Below are positions 36,621 through 45,831 of a DNA stretch of 64,000 nt, one piece after another (the stretch's first letter is position 1; the number at the start of each line of letters is the position of its first letter). The translations under genes were made by a program, and so were the position numbers. The notes beneath the pieces are model-generated. The model ran no database searches. It worked only from the letters and a program-made list of their open reading frames with translations, and was not told the origin of the DNA. Source of the DNA: Ohtaekwangia sp035628875 (GTDB lineage Bacteria; Bacteroidota; Bacteroidia; Cytophagales; Cyclobacteriaceae); NCBI GenBank assembly GCA_035628875.1, contig DASPIZ010000151.1, positions 1 to 64,000 on the forward strand, written 5' to 3'.

Positions 36621-37159
36621 ATTTTTTCTTTACCCTCTTTCTTCATTACCTCTTCGATCGCAGCAAAAATATTATTGTAAGCACCACACCGGCACAAATT
36701 TCCGCTCATCAATTCGTGAACATCATCTTTGGTCTTGGCGCGCCCTTCGTTCATCATGCCGATGGCTGAACAAATTTGTCCAGGTGTACAATAACCACAT
36801 TGAAATGCGTCGTGATCAATAAATGCCTGTTGCAGCGGATGCAGCTTATCTCCTTCTGCGAGGCCCTCTATCGTGATGATCGGAACATGCTGATACATGA
36901 CAGCCAATGTGAGACAGGATTTAATCCGTTTCCCGTCTACCAGTATGGTACAAGCGCCACACTGACCATGATCACAACCCTTCTTTGTTCCGATAAGATC
37001 CAAATGTTCTCTTAGCGCATCAAGAATACTTGTCCAGGGTTCAAGTTCCAGGACGTATTTTTTCTCATTGATTGTCAGGTGTACTTGTATCAGTTGACCT
37101 GCTTTGACAACCGTATTGGTAGCAGGTGCATGGGTCGTTTTTTCAATGACTTCCTTCAT
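36617..37159 (-). CDS. Molybdenum hydroxylase [2Fe-2S] subunit (PaoA-like)
   Basis: A 180-residue subunit with both [2Fe-2S] clusters: plant-ferredoxin-type C62, C67, C70, C82 (KKGCDHGQCGACTILVDG...SC) and helical C121, C124, C156, C158 (QCGYCTPGQ, GNLCRCG). First gene of the three-gene operon, order small-FAD-large. Unlike periplasmic E. coli PaoA I see no twin-arginine leader; residues 1-25 are polar (HAPATNTVVKAGQ). The complex is therefore probably cytoplasmic (inference). Confidence 0.94.
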   Translation of the reverse strand: MKEVIEKTTHAPATNTVVKAGQLIQVHLTINEKKYVLELEPWTSILDALREHLDLIGTKKGCDHGQCGACTILVDGKRIKSCLTLAVMYQHVPIITIEGLAEGDKLHPLQQAFIDHDAFQCGYCTPGQICSAIGMMNEGRAKTKDDVHELMSGNLCRCGAYNNIFAAIEEVMKKEGKEKI

Positions 37160-37416
37160 AACATCTGGTCATGGATGAATAATTCTCAATCCGATTACTG
37201 AAATTTTATAGCAGCTTGGATTATTACCGAATTATGGGAAATTCTTATGCCTTGAAGTCGTAATGAAAAAATTCGACATAAAGAAGAACAAGCCTTTCTA
37301 TACAGTAAATAATTCTACACGGACCAGTCGTTTAATATTTGTTTACGCTGCGTAAATGATAAACCCCGGACATTATCCAGGGCTTCACTATTGCTAAAAA
37401 AATCGCGAATCTTAAA

Positions 37417-37872
37417 CTAAACGGCAACGGACTGTTTTTCGCACATGCTCTTTAAATCTTCAAGCGCCGTCGGCCAGCCACCGTTGAACATTTCTACCCA
37501 TGCGGGGTCAGTTTCTATCAATACGGTGAGCGTTGTTTTTCCATTTGCTTCTTTGAATCTATATTCTTCGAGGGTGCCAATCCACCCATTACTACGTTCT
37601 GCTGAACGCTCTTCGTTTTCATCCTTATCCAGAACCGCGATGTGCGTCGCCGAAACCCGTTCATAAGGCTTAACAATATCAAGCCGCGCTTTGGTCCCCC
37701 CAGCTCCGGGAGACAGGAAGGAAATTTCGGTTCCTTGTTCCCACTTTCCTTTGTATAGTGAATTCGGCCATGCTGTTGCAACCCATTGCTTATAGGAATG
37801 CTCATTTAACATGATATTCCATACCTTCTCCGCTGGAGCTGAAATTTTAATCGTGTATTCCAAATGTTTCAT
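37417..37872 (-). CDS. SRPBCC/AHSA1-like domain protein
   Basis: A 151-residue single-domain protein of the START/Bet v1-like SRPBCC superfamily: KISAPAEKVWNIMLNEHSYKQW at the start, then TEISFLSPGAGGTKARLDIV, and the closing long helix FNGGWPTALEDLKSMCEKQ. These proteins bind hydrophobic ligands in a helix-grip cavity; no catalytic function can be assigned. It lies 257 bp upstream of the hydroxylase operon on the same strand but with a clear gap, so co-transcription is doubtful. Confidence 0.88.
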   Translation of the reverse strand: MKHLEYTIKISAPAEKVWNIMLNEHSYKQWVATAWPNSLYKGKWEQGTEISFLSPGAGGTKARLDIVKPYERVSATHIAVLDKDENEERSAERSNGWIGTLEEYRFKEANGKTTLTVLIETDPAWVEMFNGGWPTALEDLKSMCEKQSVAV

Positions 37873-38112
37873 AATGGTTTTAGTTTGTTAAAGTTGTTTG
37901 CTTTTAATACATTTTCATTTTCAATCATAGCGTAATGTATCAGTACAAATTTACCTTACGAATCATAAAAAGTCGGGGTGTAATAACGACAGATTACGAG
38001 GCGATTAGCGACGTCGAATATTTACGACGAACAAAAATATCCATTCATTGTAACGAAGCGTCAGAAGCATTTGTAACAAAATTGGAGATGTTACATAGTA
38101 AAAACTTGAAAT

Positions 38113-38769
38113 ATGAATCGACACAAGGCTTTTATTTTTGACATGAATGGTACCATGATTAATGATATGCATTATCATGAAATGGCATGGCACGATGTCC
38201 TGGTTAATCAATTGCAAGCGCCTTTAACGCTTGAACAGGTGAGACATCAATTATATGGACGGGCAGATGAAATGTTTGACCGTGTGTTCGGCCCCGGCAG
38301 ATTCTCTAAAGCCGAAGTCAACGCCATTTCCCTCAAAAAAGAAAGTCGCTATAGAGAAGAGTTTTTGCCTCATTTAGCATTGATTGATGGACTTAAAGCG
38401 TTTCTCGATAAAACAAAATCAACCGGCATTGCTTTGGCGATCGGAACTGCTGCCCCGGTTCTTAATATTAACTTTGTATTGGATAATTTAAATTTGAGAG
38501 ATTACTTTCCTGTAGTTATCGGACCCGAAGATGTAGTAGAGAGTAAACCACATCCGGAAGTATTTCTAAAAGCTGCTAATCACCTTGGTATTTCGCCACA
38601 ACATTGTGTGGTATTTGAAGATGCGCCCAAAGGAATTGAATCTGCCCTGCGTGCGGGAATGGATGCTGTTGGTATAACGTCATACCACACAGCCGATGAG
38701 CTGCGGAATGATAACCTCCTATTTACGATTGACGACTACACCAGTCCCCTATTACATCAGTTATTTTGA
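38113..38769 (+). CDS. HAD-superfamily hydrolase, beta-phosphoglucomutase-like
   Basis: A 218-residue HAD subfamily IA enzyme. Nucleophile D10 lies in motif I, which reads DMNGT: the usual second Asp (acid/base) is N12. Motif II is AIGTAAP (usually S/T), motif III K in ESKPHPEVFLKA, and motif IV VFEDAPKGIESALRAGM with the acidic pair. The helical cap is at about residues 18-90. Substrates in this branch are small phosphosugars. The Asn change may alter activity from mutase/phosphatase toward something slower; I recall the DxNGT form in other Bacteroidota but cannot check it. Confidence 0.88.
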   Translation: MNRHKAFIFDMNGTMINDMHYHEMAWHDVLVNQLQAPLTLEQVRHQLYGRADEMFDRVFGPGRFSKAEVNAISLKKESRYREEFLPHLALIDGLKAFLDKTKSTGIALAIGTAAPVLNINFVLDNLNLRDYFPVVIGPEDVVESKPHPEVFLKAANHLGISPQHCVVFEDAPKGIESALRAGMDAVGITSYHTADELRNDNLLFTIDDYTSPLLHQLF

Positions 38770-39014
38770 ACACGAGTGTTCTTCACAAGATGAGAACGAT
38801 TCGCATTAACGATTACATTTGCCGTCTCATTGAACGACTGCAGTCACCAAGCTTGTGCAAGATCCCGGCAGCGTATTAGTTCGATAGTAAATGGGTTAAT
38901 GCCATCTTCTATCGAACCAATTGCCTGTACACATTGCATTACCGGTAAACTTTCTTTAGCGTCTTTGTTTTCTAAGCGTAAATAAGTACAGCATTTAAAA
39001 TACCCTTGCTCTAA

Positions 39015-40445
39015 TTAATTCCATCCACCACCCAGCGCCTGATAAACATTGACCATGGCACTCATCTGCTCTTTCTTCGTTTCAATCAATTCAAATTTTG
39101 ATTCCAGGGCATCACGTTGTGTCATCAGTACTTCCATATAGTCTGCACGTGCCGATTTGAAAAGATTATCTGATATTGATATTGCTTTTGTAAGCGCTTC
39201 TACTTCCTTCATTTTCAGATTATAACTTTTTTCAAGGTTATCGATTTTTGAAAGCTGATTTGCAACTTCGATGTAGGCATTCAAAACGGTGCGTTCATAG
39301 TTATACACAGCCTGAATCTGTTTCGCGTTGGCGCTATAATAGAACGCCTTTATGGCATTTCTGTTAATAAGCGGAGCAGTTATGTCTCCTGTCAGTGAAT
39401 ATAGCAGAGACGCTGGAGTCTTCACGAGATAGGAAGCATCAAATGCTTGTAATCCTACACCTGCAGAAATTCCTAATGAAGGATAAAAATTTGCCTTCGC
39501 CACTTTTACATCAAGCTTGGCAGCGGAAAGATCAAGTTCGGCTTGTTTTATATCCGACCGGTTTTCCAGCAACTCCGAAGGTATGCCTTTCTGAATAGCA
39601 TTAGGAATCAGCGTATTGAAGTCTTGAAAATTCCGACTTACATGTTGGGGATATCGGCCCACCAGAAAATTGATTTTGTTTTCAGTTTCTATGATACTTT
39701 GCTCAATGTAGTATATTCGACCACGATTCTTGAGCACCTCAGCTTCAAATTTTCGAACTGGCAATTCCGTAACCTGTGCAGCTGACTTTTGCATCTGCAC
39801 AATTTTCATGGCCTTCTCCTGAATCTCAATGTTGCTTTTCAGAATTGCTAACTGATTGTCAAGTGTAATCAATTCATAATAGGAATTTGCAATTTCCGAG
39901 ATAAGACGTGTAACCATAAAATTCTTTCCTTCAACCGTAGAAAGGAATTTCAGTACCGAAGACTTTTTTGCATTCCGAAGTTTCCGCCAGATATCCACCT
40001 CCCATGATGCAAAGGCCCCGATAAAATAATCCGGTAACGGTTCAGGCATTTCTTTTCCCGGCTTATACTCAATGGTTGCATCGCTTACACCCTGGTGCGT
40101 ATACCTGCCTACTTTTTCCACACCGGCACCTGCTTTTAAATCAACAAAAGGTAAATATTCTCCTTTCCTTACCCTTACTTCACTTTTAGAAATTTCTATT
40201 TCCTGCAAAGTAATATTCAACTCCTGATTATTCTTTAGCGCACTATCAATCAGTGCTTGCAGATATGGATCAACAAAAAATTCCTTCCACTTTAATTTAG
40301 CAACGTTGGCTGTGTCCTTCGCGGTACTATACTGATCCGGCACTGTTTTGTTTACTACCTTTTGCACAATGGCAGGTGTACAAGCCGCAAAACTTACAGC
40401 AATTATGGCTACACCAAGGTTTCGATATATATATTTATTAATCAT
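39015..40445 (-). CDS. TolC-like outer-membrane efflux lipoprotein
   Basis: A 476-residue outer-membrane channel of the NodT/CusC type. Lipobox cysteine C22 in SFAACTPAI. Two long heptad-rich helical hairpins of the outer-membrane efflux protein repeats are visible (NNQELNITLQEIEISKSEVR and ENRSDIKQAELDLSAAKLDV). It is the last gene of an operon: its start overlaps the permease stop by 4 bp. It provides the outer-membrane exit for the RND pump encoded upstream. Confidence 0.94.
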   Translation of the reverse strand: MINKYIYRNLGVAIIAVSFAACTPAIVQKVVNKTVPDQYSTAKDTANVAKLKWKEFFVDPYLQALIDSALKNNQELNITLQEIEISKSEVRVRKGEYLPFVDLKAGAGVEKVGRYTHQGVSDATIEYKPGKEMPEPLPDYFIGAFASWEVDIWRKLRNAKKSSVLKFLSTVEGKNFMVTRLISEIANSYYELITLDNQLAILKSNIEIQEKAMKIVQMQKSAAQVTELPVRKFEAEVLKNRGRIYYIEQSIIETENKINFLVGRYPQHVSRNFQDFNTLIPNAIQKGIPSELLENRSDIKQAELDLSAAKLDVKVAKANFYPSLGISAGVGLQAFDASYLVKTPASLLYSLTGDITAPLINRNAIKAFYYSANAKQIQAVYNYERTVLNAYIEVANQLSKIDNLEKSYNLKMKEVEALTKAISISDNLFKSARADYMEVLMTQRDALESKFELIETKKEQMSAMVNVYQALGGGWN

Positions 40446-43400
40446 TGTTGTTTTTCCAGTTCATCATTTAAACCATCGATTTCTTCATCCGGCGCAAACT
40501 CTTCACTCAAAGGATTTTCCTCCTCATCCCTGATAAGGGAACGGTTCTCTATCAGCTTACCGGATAGATAATATAAACCGGGAACGACTATAACGCCGAA
40601 GGCTGTACCAAGAAGCATACCGCCAAGAGATGACGCGCCAATGGTACGATTGCCGATAGCACCAGGCCCTGTTGCAAAAACCAAGGGAATCAATCCTGCG
40701 ATAAAGGCGAACGAAGTCATTAATATGGGACGAAACCGAACCCTTGCACCTTCGATAGCCGCCTCAAGAACAAAAGCACCTTCACGGTGTTTTTGAACAG
40801 CAAATTCTACAATCAATACGGCATTCTTTCCCAATAGTCCTACCAACATGACTAGCCCGACCTGAGCGTATATGTCGTTTTCGAGTCCCATTATTTTCAG
40901 CAGCAAAAAAGATCCGAAGACTCCCGCCGGTAATGAGAAAATAACAGCCAATGGAAGAACAAAGCTTTCATACTGAGCTGCAAGCACCAGGTATACAAAC
41001 GCCAATACAATCATAAAGATGTAAAGGGATTCATTACCACGCGCTACCTCATCTTTTGCAAGGCCAGCCCAATCGATGTCATAACCACGGGGCAATGTCT
41101 TCTTAGCAACTTCCTGAATGGCTTCAATGGCTTCTCCACTACTATATCCTGCTGCAGGCGAACCATTGATCGCCGCTGATGTGTACATATTATATCGTGT
41201 AATTTCGTTGAGTCCCTGTGTCTTTTTTATTTTCATGAACGACGAATACGGAACCATTTCACCATGCTCGCTTTTTACATACAGCTTCATAAGATCATCA
41301 GGTAATCTCCTGTAATCCGGAGCAGCCTGAACAAACACCTTATAAAAAGTACCAAATCGTATAAAACCCAGTTCATAGCTACTGCCAATTAAAACCGAAA
41401 GATTGTCCATGGCCTTGCCAATCGAAACGCCCTTTTGCATGGCAGCCTGATTATCAATTTCCAATTCGTATTGCGGATAATTGGCGGCAAAAAAAGTAAA
41501 CAGGCCTTTCAACTCTTTGCGTTGCCGCAGCGCATCCATGAATTCATCATTTACTTTTCCAAATGCGTTATAATCTCCACTATTGGTTTTATCCAGAAGG
41601 CGCACCGCGAATCCACCCGCTGCGCCATAACCTGGCACTGCAGGAGGTTGAAAGAATTCTATCGTTGCTCCGGGAATTCCATGCGCTTTTTCTTCAAGCT
41701 CTTCTATTATTTCGGGTGCCGTATGTTTCCGTTCTGACCAGTTCTTTAAATTGATAAGACATGTTCCTGCATTTGATCCACGTCCTTCAGTAAGTACTTC
41801 GTAACCGGCCAGTGCTGAAACTGATTCAATGCCTTCGACCTCCTCAGCAATTGATTGTAGTTCTCGCGCTATGTCGTTCGTCCTCTCCAATGTAGCACCG
41901 GGAGGAGTTTGAATAATGGCATATATCATTCCCTGATCTTCGGCAGGAATAAATCCGGAAGGAAGCGTATTGCTTGTTAGCCATATTGCAGCGCAGAAGG
42001 CCAGCAGCATTCCAAAGGTAACTACTCTTCTGTTTACAATCAGTTGTAAGAACCCAACATATTTCCCGGTTAGCTTTTCAAACCCTTTGTTGAACCTATC
42101 GAGTGTCCTGTTTAACAACGATTTTTTCTTCGGTCTTCCATAGTGATTTTTTAACAACATAGCACAGAGTACTGGCGTAAGCGTGAGTGCAACCACACCC
42201 GATAAAACGATCGCGGTGGCCATGGTAATGGAAAACTGCCTGTAAAATATGCCCACCGGCCCGGACATAAATGCAACGGGAATAAATACGGCCGTCATCA
42301 CAAGTGTTATGGCTATAATGGCACCGCTTATTTCATGAACAACTTTTTTAGTCGCGCGGTATGGAGAAAGATTATCTTCTTCCATTTTGGCATGCACGGC
42401 TTCGACGACCACTATAGCATTATCGACTACAATACCAATCGCTAGTACAAGTGCAAACAAAGTGATCAGATTGATGCTGAGTCCGAAAAACTGCATGAAA
42501 GCAAACGTGCCGATAAGGGAAACAGGCACCGCAAGCGTTGGAATAAGCGTTGAACGCCAATCACCGAGAAATAAAAACACCACAAGTGCTACAAGCACGA
42601 AAGCCTCAGCAAGGGTATGAATTACTTTTTCCATAGAGGCGTCAAGGAAATTGGAAACATCATAACTGATCTCATATTCCATGCCCTGAGGAAATGAATT
42701 GGCTTTGAGCTCTTTTAATTTTTCCTTTACACTTTCAATTACTTCACTTGCATTGCTGCCGTAGTTTTGTTTTAATGTAATGGCTGCTGACGGATGTGAA
42801 TCAAGTTTAGAATATATGTCATAGAACTCACTTCCGAATGACACGTCAGCAACATCTTTCAGTCTGAGAATTTCACCTTCTGGATTGGCGCGAATGATTA
42901 CATTTTCATACTGCTCAGGTTCGTTATACCTTCCCTGGTAAGTCAAAACATATTCAAGAGACTGGGAGCGTTTGCCATCAGCCCTACCTAGCCTGCCAGG
43001 TGAGCCAATAATACTTTGTTCTTCCAACGCTTCCATGACCTCCTCAGTTGAAACGTTATAAGCGCGCATCCTGTCCGGTTTTAACCAGATTCGCATCGCA
43101 TATTGCCTGCTACCAAGAATCTGCGCACGGCCTACACCACTGAGTCGTTGAAGTTCAGGAACAATGTTTACTGCAGCATAATTGTAAAGAAACTTTTCAT
43201 CGGTCCCTTTATCATTACTGAAGAGGTTAACATACATCAGCATGTTAGGTTGAGACGGCGTTACGATTATACCTTCCCGTTGAACCAAAATTGGAAGTCT
43301 GTTGGTAATCTGTTCAATGCGGTTCTTAACATTAACAACAGCCAGACTGGGATCGATACCTAATTCAAAAACCACTTGTATGGTGGCCTCCCCGGCACTC

Positions 43401-43648
43401 GTTGCATCAGAGGTCATGTACTTCATTCCGGGCGTACCGTTAATTGATTTCTCCATTGGAATGAGTACTGATTGAACCAATACATCTGCACTCGCACCCG
43501 GATAAGCTATAAAAACATTTACCGTAGGCGGTGCAATGGTAGGGAACTGCGAAATCGGAAGCGTGTTAATGGCCAATATGCCCATAAATATGATTGCAAT
43601 TGCAATCACAATGGAAAGCACTGGCCTGTGAATAAACTTGTTAAACAT
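40442..43648 (-). CDS. RND efflux permease, HAE-1 (AcrB) type
   Basis: A 1068-residue inner-membrane pump with 12 helices and two large periplasmic loops. Typical blocks: PTIAPPTVNVFIAYPGASAD, the porter loop GRAQILGSRQYAMRIWLKP, helix 4 and the C-terminal repeat. The proton relay in helix 4 reads VVDNAIVVVEAV: D409 is kept but the second acidic residue of AcrB (D408) is N410. The relay lysine in GLLGKNAVLIVEF is present. Drug and bile-salt pumps of this class exchange substrate for protons. It lies between adaptor and TolC genes in one operon. Confidence 0.95.
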   Translation of the reverse strand: MFNKFIHRPVLSIVIAIAIIFMGILAINTLPISQFPTIAPPTVNVFIAYPGASADVLVQSVLIPMEKSINGTPGMKYMTSDATSAGEATIQVVFELGIDPSLAVVNVKNRIEQITNRLPILVQREGIIVTPSQPNMLMYVNLFSNDKGTDEKFLYNYAAVNIVPELQRLSGVGRAQILGSRQYAMRIWLKPDRMRAYNVSTEEVMEALEEQSIIGSPGRLGRADGKRSQSLEYVLTYQGRYNEPEQYENVIIRANPEGEILRLKDVADVSFGSEFYDIYSKLDSHPSAAITLKQNYGSNASEVIESVKEKLKELKANSFPQGMEYEISYDVSNFLDASMEKVIHTLAEAFVLVALVVFLFLGDWRSTLIPTLAVPVSLIGTFAFMQFFGLSINLITLFALVLAIGIVVDNAIVVVEAVHAKMEEDNLSPYRATKKVVHEISGAIIAITLVMTAVFIPVAFMSGPVGIFYRQFSITMATAIVLSGVVALTLTPVLCAMLLKNHYGRPKKKSLLNRTLDRFNKGFEKLTGKYVGFLQLIVNRRVVTFGMLLAFCAAIWLTSNTLPSGFIPAEDQGMIYAIIQTPPGATLERTNDIARELQSIAEEVEGIESVSALAGYEVLTEGRGSNAGTCLINLKNWSERKHTAPEIIEELEEKAHGIPGATIEFFQPPAVPGYGAAGGFAVRLLDKTNSGDYNAFGKVNDEFMDALRQRKELKGLFTFFAANYPQYELEIDNQAAMQKGVSIGKAMDNLSVLIGSSYELGFIRFGTFYKVFVQAAPDYRRLPDDLMKLYVKSEHGEMVPYSSFMKIKKTQGLNEITRYNMYTSAAINGSPAAGYSSGEAIEAIQEVAKKTLPRGYDIDWAGLAKDEVARGNESLYIFMIVLAFVYLVLAAQYESFVLPLAVIFSLPAGVFGSFLLLKIMGLENDIYAQVGLVMLVGLLGKNAVLIVEFAVQKHREGAFVLEAAIEGARVRFRPILMTSFAFIAGLIPLVFATGPGAIGNRTIGASSLGGMLLGTAFGVIVVPGLYYLSGKLIENRSLIRDEEENPLSEEFAPDEEIDGLNDELEKQQ

Positions 43649-43672
43649 TTTCGTGTTTTTTAATTGCTTAAG

Positions 43673-44779
43673 TTACTCCGCATATAATTTCAAACTTGTC
43701 AGTACCGCTACGGGTTCCTTGTACTCGAAATTGATTTTATCATTATCTTGTACTTTGCGCAATCCTTCAAGCAATATCTTGTCGTTTTCATTTAAGCCGC
43801 CACCTATGGCATACAGGTCTTCCATTTCTGCACTGATCACAATCTCACGTGAGTGCACAACGTTGTTTTCATCCAGCACATAAACAAATTTCTTCTCGAG
43901 GATTTCGAATGTTGCTTTCTGTGGTATAATTACTACGTCTTTAAGGGGTACCTCCATTAAGATATTCCCGGTTTCACCGTGTCTTAACAATCCATCGGGA
44001 TTTGGAAAGGTTGCCCTGAATGCGATATTCCCCGTTTCATTGTTAAAGTCTGCTTCAATCGTTTCAACCTTACCGGTATGACCGAACAATTTATTATTGG
44101 CCATCAACAACGATACATGAATGATGCTGTCTTTTTTTACTTTGGTTTTATACTCAAGGTATTCTGCCTCGGGAACATTAAAATAAACCCACATTTGGCT
44201 GTTGTCTGAAAGACTTGTAAGCAGTTCTCCCTCGTCTATCAGACTACCATGCCGTGCATGAAACCGGTCTACGATGCCATCAAAGGGTGCTTTGATTGTT
44301 GTAAAGCTAAGGTGAACTTGCGCCAGATTTAATTCGGCTTGTGCCTTATCAACCTTAGCTTGCGCCATAGCCAACTCATTCTTTGATACGATGTTGCTAT
44401 CCGCAAGAGATTTCGTATTACGGTATTCGATTTCAGCAAGACGTGCCTCCGCCTCTGATCTTTTTAACTCTGCATTATAAAGGGTTGGCATAATCTGAAA
44501 CAATTGTTTCCCTGCTTTTACGAACTGCCCTTCATCGATAAATATCTTCTGTAAGTATCCCCGCTCCTGAGATCTGATTTCAATATGCCGTATGGAATGA
44601 ATTTGGCATACATATTCTTTGGTAACTGAAGTGTCCATCCTGATTGGACTGGTAACTAAAAACCGGGTCTCCGATTCTTTCTCATGGTGTTCTTTTTCTG
44701 ATTGACAGCCTGTGTGACCTAACACGACACAAAGACATATAACCACAAGAACTATCCTGGTATAAATTTTCTTTTTCAC
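43673..44779 (-). CDS. RND periplasmic adaptor (AcrA type)
   Basis: A 368-residue membrane-fusion lipoprotein with lipobox C25 in GHTGCQSEK. Order of domains: biotinyl-lipoyl-like half (SQERGYLQKIFIDEGQFVKA), an alpha-helical hairpin (RSEAEARLAEIEYRNTKSLA), the second lipoyl half (TTIKAPFDGIVDRFHARHG) and the beta-barrel (SQMWVYFNVPEAEYLEY). First gene of the RND operon, 24 bp before the permease gene. The two-component pair at 46932-48883 may regulate it (inference from proximity). Confidence 0.94.
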   Translation of the reverse strand: MKKKIYTRIVLVVICLCVVLGHTGCQSEKEHHEKESETRFLVTSPIRMDTSVTKEYVCQIHSIRHIEIRSQERGYLQKIFIDEGQFVKAGKQLFQIMPTLYNAELKRSEAEARLAEIEYRNTKSLADSNIVSKNELAMAQAKVDKAQAELNLAQVHLSFTTIKAPFDGIVDRFHARHGSLIDEGELLTSLSDNSQMWVYFNVPEAEYLEYKTKVKKDSIIHVSLLMANNKLFGHTGKVETIEADFNNETGNIAFRATFPNPDGLLRHGETGNILMEVPLKDVVIIPQKATFEILEKKFVYVLDENNVVHSREIVISAEMEDLYAIGGGLNENDKILLEGLRKVQDNDKINFEYKEPVAVLTSLKLYAE

Positions 44780-45015
44780 ACGTACGTTTTTATGATATTA
44801 AAAAACAATAGATAGCCTGCCTCCAACTGGTGCACCATTGCAAAATCATTGTACGCCTGAGAACAACATAAAAATGGGAATGGCCCACCAATACGGGCTT
44901 CCTCAATAAAGACGTGCAACTACTTTACGACGGTGTACCAGCTTTTCCTATGGACACAGTAAAATGGTAAGTAAAACGATGAGACAAATTTTTTTAGATT
45001 TGCCTTTGCGTGTTT

Positions 45016-45435
45016 CTAAATCCTGAAAACACGAAATAAAAGATGACGTGAAGGGATATCTGAGAAATGCCTGCAAAAATGTAACGTATGCTTGACGTAA
45101 CTTAACAGGTAGGCATGTGTGAGTGCGCAGTAAACGAAAGAAAAGGAATCTCGCTGATGCTTGTCTCTCTTTGCCGGAACCAATTCACCTTTGTCGTCCT
45201 CGTCTTTCCTGACTTCAGCGGCCTCAATGTAAGGAGTTTCATTTTTGTCTGAAGAATCAATCTTCTTGAACGAACCCAGAACTTTCTCCGAACTAAGGGA
45301 AAATCGCGTCGTGTTTTGATTAAGCTCAGATGAAACCGCCGGCGTATCAGTATCACAGGAGGGCTTATGCAGTTGATTTCCGCTCAACAGGAGAATGCCC
45401 AGCGACAGGAAATATTTTATGAATAACTGCTTCAT
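45016..45435 (-). CDS. Small secreted protein, unknown function
   Basis: A 139-residue frame with a hydrophobic leader (MKQLFIKYFLSLGILLLSG). The middle is low-complexity and charged (EAAEVRKDEDDKGELVPAKR), and the C-terminus has several Cys, His and Tyr residues (FVYCALTHAYLLSYVKHTLHFCRHF) that could bind metal or be membrane-associated. No family recognised. It sits upstream of the RND operon on the same strand with a 236-bp gap. A short AT hairpin lies just past its stop. Moderate coding confidence. Confidence 0.55.
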   Translation of the reverse strand: MKQLFIKYFLSLGILLLSGNQLHKPSCDTDTPAVSSELNQNTTRFSLSSEKVLGSFKKIDSSDKNETPYIEAAEVRKDEDDKGELVPAKRDKHQRDSFSFVYCALTHAYLLSYVKHTLHFCRHFSDIPSRHLLFRVFRI

Positions 45436-45831
45436 CGAGCGCCAAATGTATAGAAAGATGAATTCAAAGACAAGAACCGGTTAAATTGCGTACACACCAA
45501 CGATTGCGCTGGCTCTATATGCAATTGTCCCAGTACCCCAAATAGCCTTCTAGTCGCGCTCGAGGATAACCTGAATGGATTTTAAGTAGATGGTTGAACA
45601 GTACGCTATTTCTTATTTCACCGTTTAGTTGATTTAAATTTTTCTATTTCGGATCGTCTAAGCGAATTTTATAATTCCCGATTTTATCAACGAATCACTA
45701 TTTCTTTCAGGATGATGATTGTAACGAAGGGACAGCAAACCAACATCAAACGTTAAACAATTGCCACAAACCCATCGTATCGAAAACCTTAAAACTTTGA
45801 ACCATGGACTTTTAACCTCAAACTTTTATTC
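45436..45831. other. Gap with inverted heptamer-type repeat
   Basis: No gene seen. The last 45 bp hold a heptamer-phased stretch in reverse orientation (45787-45828). The rest shows no structure I recognise. Confidence 0.5.
45787..45828 (-). repeat. Heptamer-phased repeat, TTYAAAG type, minus strand
   Basis: On the minus strand TTTGAGG, TTAAAAG, TTCAAAG and related units, in the same style as 27454-27507 and 57111-57171. It abuts the stop codon of the lipoprotein gene at 45832. Confidence 0.55.
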
